Below, piece by piece: positions 33,415-33,778 of a DNA stretch of 33,778 nt (position 1 is its first letter; every line of letters begins with the position of its first letter). The notes below the pieces were generated by a model. That model was not told the origin of the DNA, did no database searches, and saw only the letters and a program-made list of their open reading frames with translations. The position numbers and the translations under genes are program-made. Source of the DNA: Vescimonas sanitatis (GTDB lineage: Bacteria; Bacillota; Clostridia; Oscillospirales; Oscillospiraceae); NCBI RefSeq assembly GCF_049060325.1, contig NZ_JBMGPW010000012.1, forward strand, positions 1 to 33,778. The letters are read 5' to 3'.

Positions 33415-33778
33415 TTACCAATACTTGGGATACTTGCTGGTGCTCTGCTGTTTTTCGGCATATTGCCACCAGGGAACTTGGGTGGCGAAATCCGTCAGCT
33501 TATCCCAGAACTGATCGGCCAGCGTCCCCTTGTCCACGTAGACCGTGACAGTATAGGTCTTGCTGCTGCCATCCTCCATGGCGGCGGTGTAGGTCACGGC
33601 ATTGGTGAAGTCCACCGTTTCACCGTTACCGGGCGTTAGGGACTTGACGCCGTTGGTGGCGATAACCGGGGTCAGCTTCGTCACATCTGTGCCGCGGGGC
33701 ATGGTGATGGTAATAGTATTGGTGCTGTTGTTCACCGCGCCGGCCACACCGTTGATGGAGAAGCTGGTGATGCCCTTG
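33415..33778 (-). CDS. Surface protein with Ig-like repeat, 3' end only
   Basis: The last ~120 residues of a protein that begins beyond the window. ITSFSINGVAGAVNNSTNTI, then TMPRGTDVTKLTPVIA and TVDFTNAVTYTAAMEDGS, ending TYTVTVYV, are the hallmark of DUF5018-like / bacterial Ig-like beta-sandwich repeats of secreted or wall-bound proteins. The tail DFATQVPWWQYAEKQQSTSK lacks LPXTG. Function, size and anchoring cannot be judged from this piece. Confidence 0.75.
   Translation of the reverse strand, partial: KGITSFSINGVAGAVNNSTNTITITMPRGTDVTKLTPVIATNGVKSLTPGNGETVDFTNAVTYTAAMEDGSSKTYTVTVYVDKGTLADQFWDKLTDFATQVPWWQYAEKQQSTSKYPKYW

Overview
The window looks like a draft-genome segment of a GC-rich, spore-forming Clostridia bacterium, probably a gut Oscillospiraceae relative. 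The reasons are two spo0A genes with 0A boxes, Gram-positive style promoters and terminators, a PolI with a degenerate proofreading domain, and large amounts of decayed clostridial mobile DNA. Three single Ns (28512, 28838, 29264), each flanked by a direct repeat of 120-135 bp, are unmerged contig overlaps rather than biology.

Layout. (1) 1-1782: a non-coding run of hairpins, then a small HMA-type metal-binding protein divergent from an ArsR-AraC fusion regulator. (2) 1843-2748: spo0A copy 1 with three 0A boxes (minus strand). (3) 2878-5947: mobile-element debris: terminator-like repeats, a serine recombinase broken by one stop codon, a small unknown gene, and fragments of an amidohydrolase and of tyrosine recombinases. 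(4) 6041-18703: a ten-gene minus-strand catabolic operon (Fe-ADH, PdxA2-like dehydrogenase, DUF1537 acid-sugar kinase, DapA-like aldolase, TctBCA transporter, YcxB-like membrane protein, phosphotriesterase-like hydrolase, D-2-hydroxyacid dehydrogenase) with a divergent PrpR-type regulator. (5) 18736-19310: integrase and excisionase-like remnants next to tRNA-Thr(CGT), whose 3' end has a 17/18 match at 2908-2925, so 2908-19253 may be a tRNA-targeted island. (6) 19311-25209: a non-coding stretch with DnaA-box-like sites, then tsaD-rimI-polA (minus) and, divergently, spo0A copy 2, about 98% identical to copy 1 and inverted relative to it. (7) 25287-26857: asnS and terminators. (8) 26876-31008: a broken mobile-element HTH gene, an ECF sigma factor with a membrane anti-sigma-like protein carrying five PepSY repeats, and another remnant. 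(9) 31054-33778: pepD behind a 5'-truncated codB-like permease, a small mobile-element ORF, and the end of a secreted Ig-like repeat protein running off the window.

How it works together. The operon probably imports a small hydroxy- or sugar acid through TctABC. The kinase and PdxA2 pair matches the known tetronate route to dihydroxyacetone phosphate, while the lactonase-like, aldolase-like, alcohol dehydrogenase and 2-hydroxyacid dehydrogenase genes suggest a longer or branched route that I cannot match to a described pathway. Its regulator has lost the ATPase and sigma-54 contact features of its family, and a good vegetative promoter precedes the regulator gene itself. The main unusual points are the duplicated spo0A, the operon and its regulator, the ArsR-AraC fusion, and the five-PepSY anti-sigma protein.
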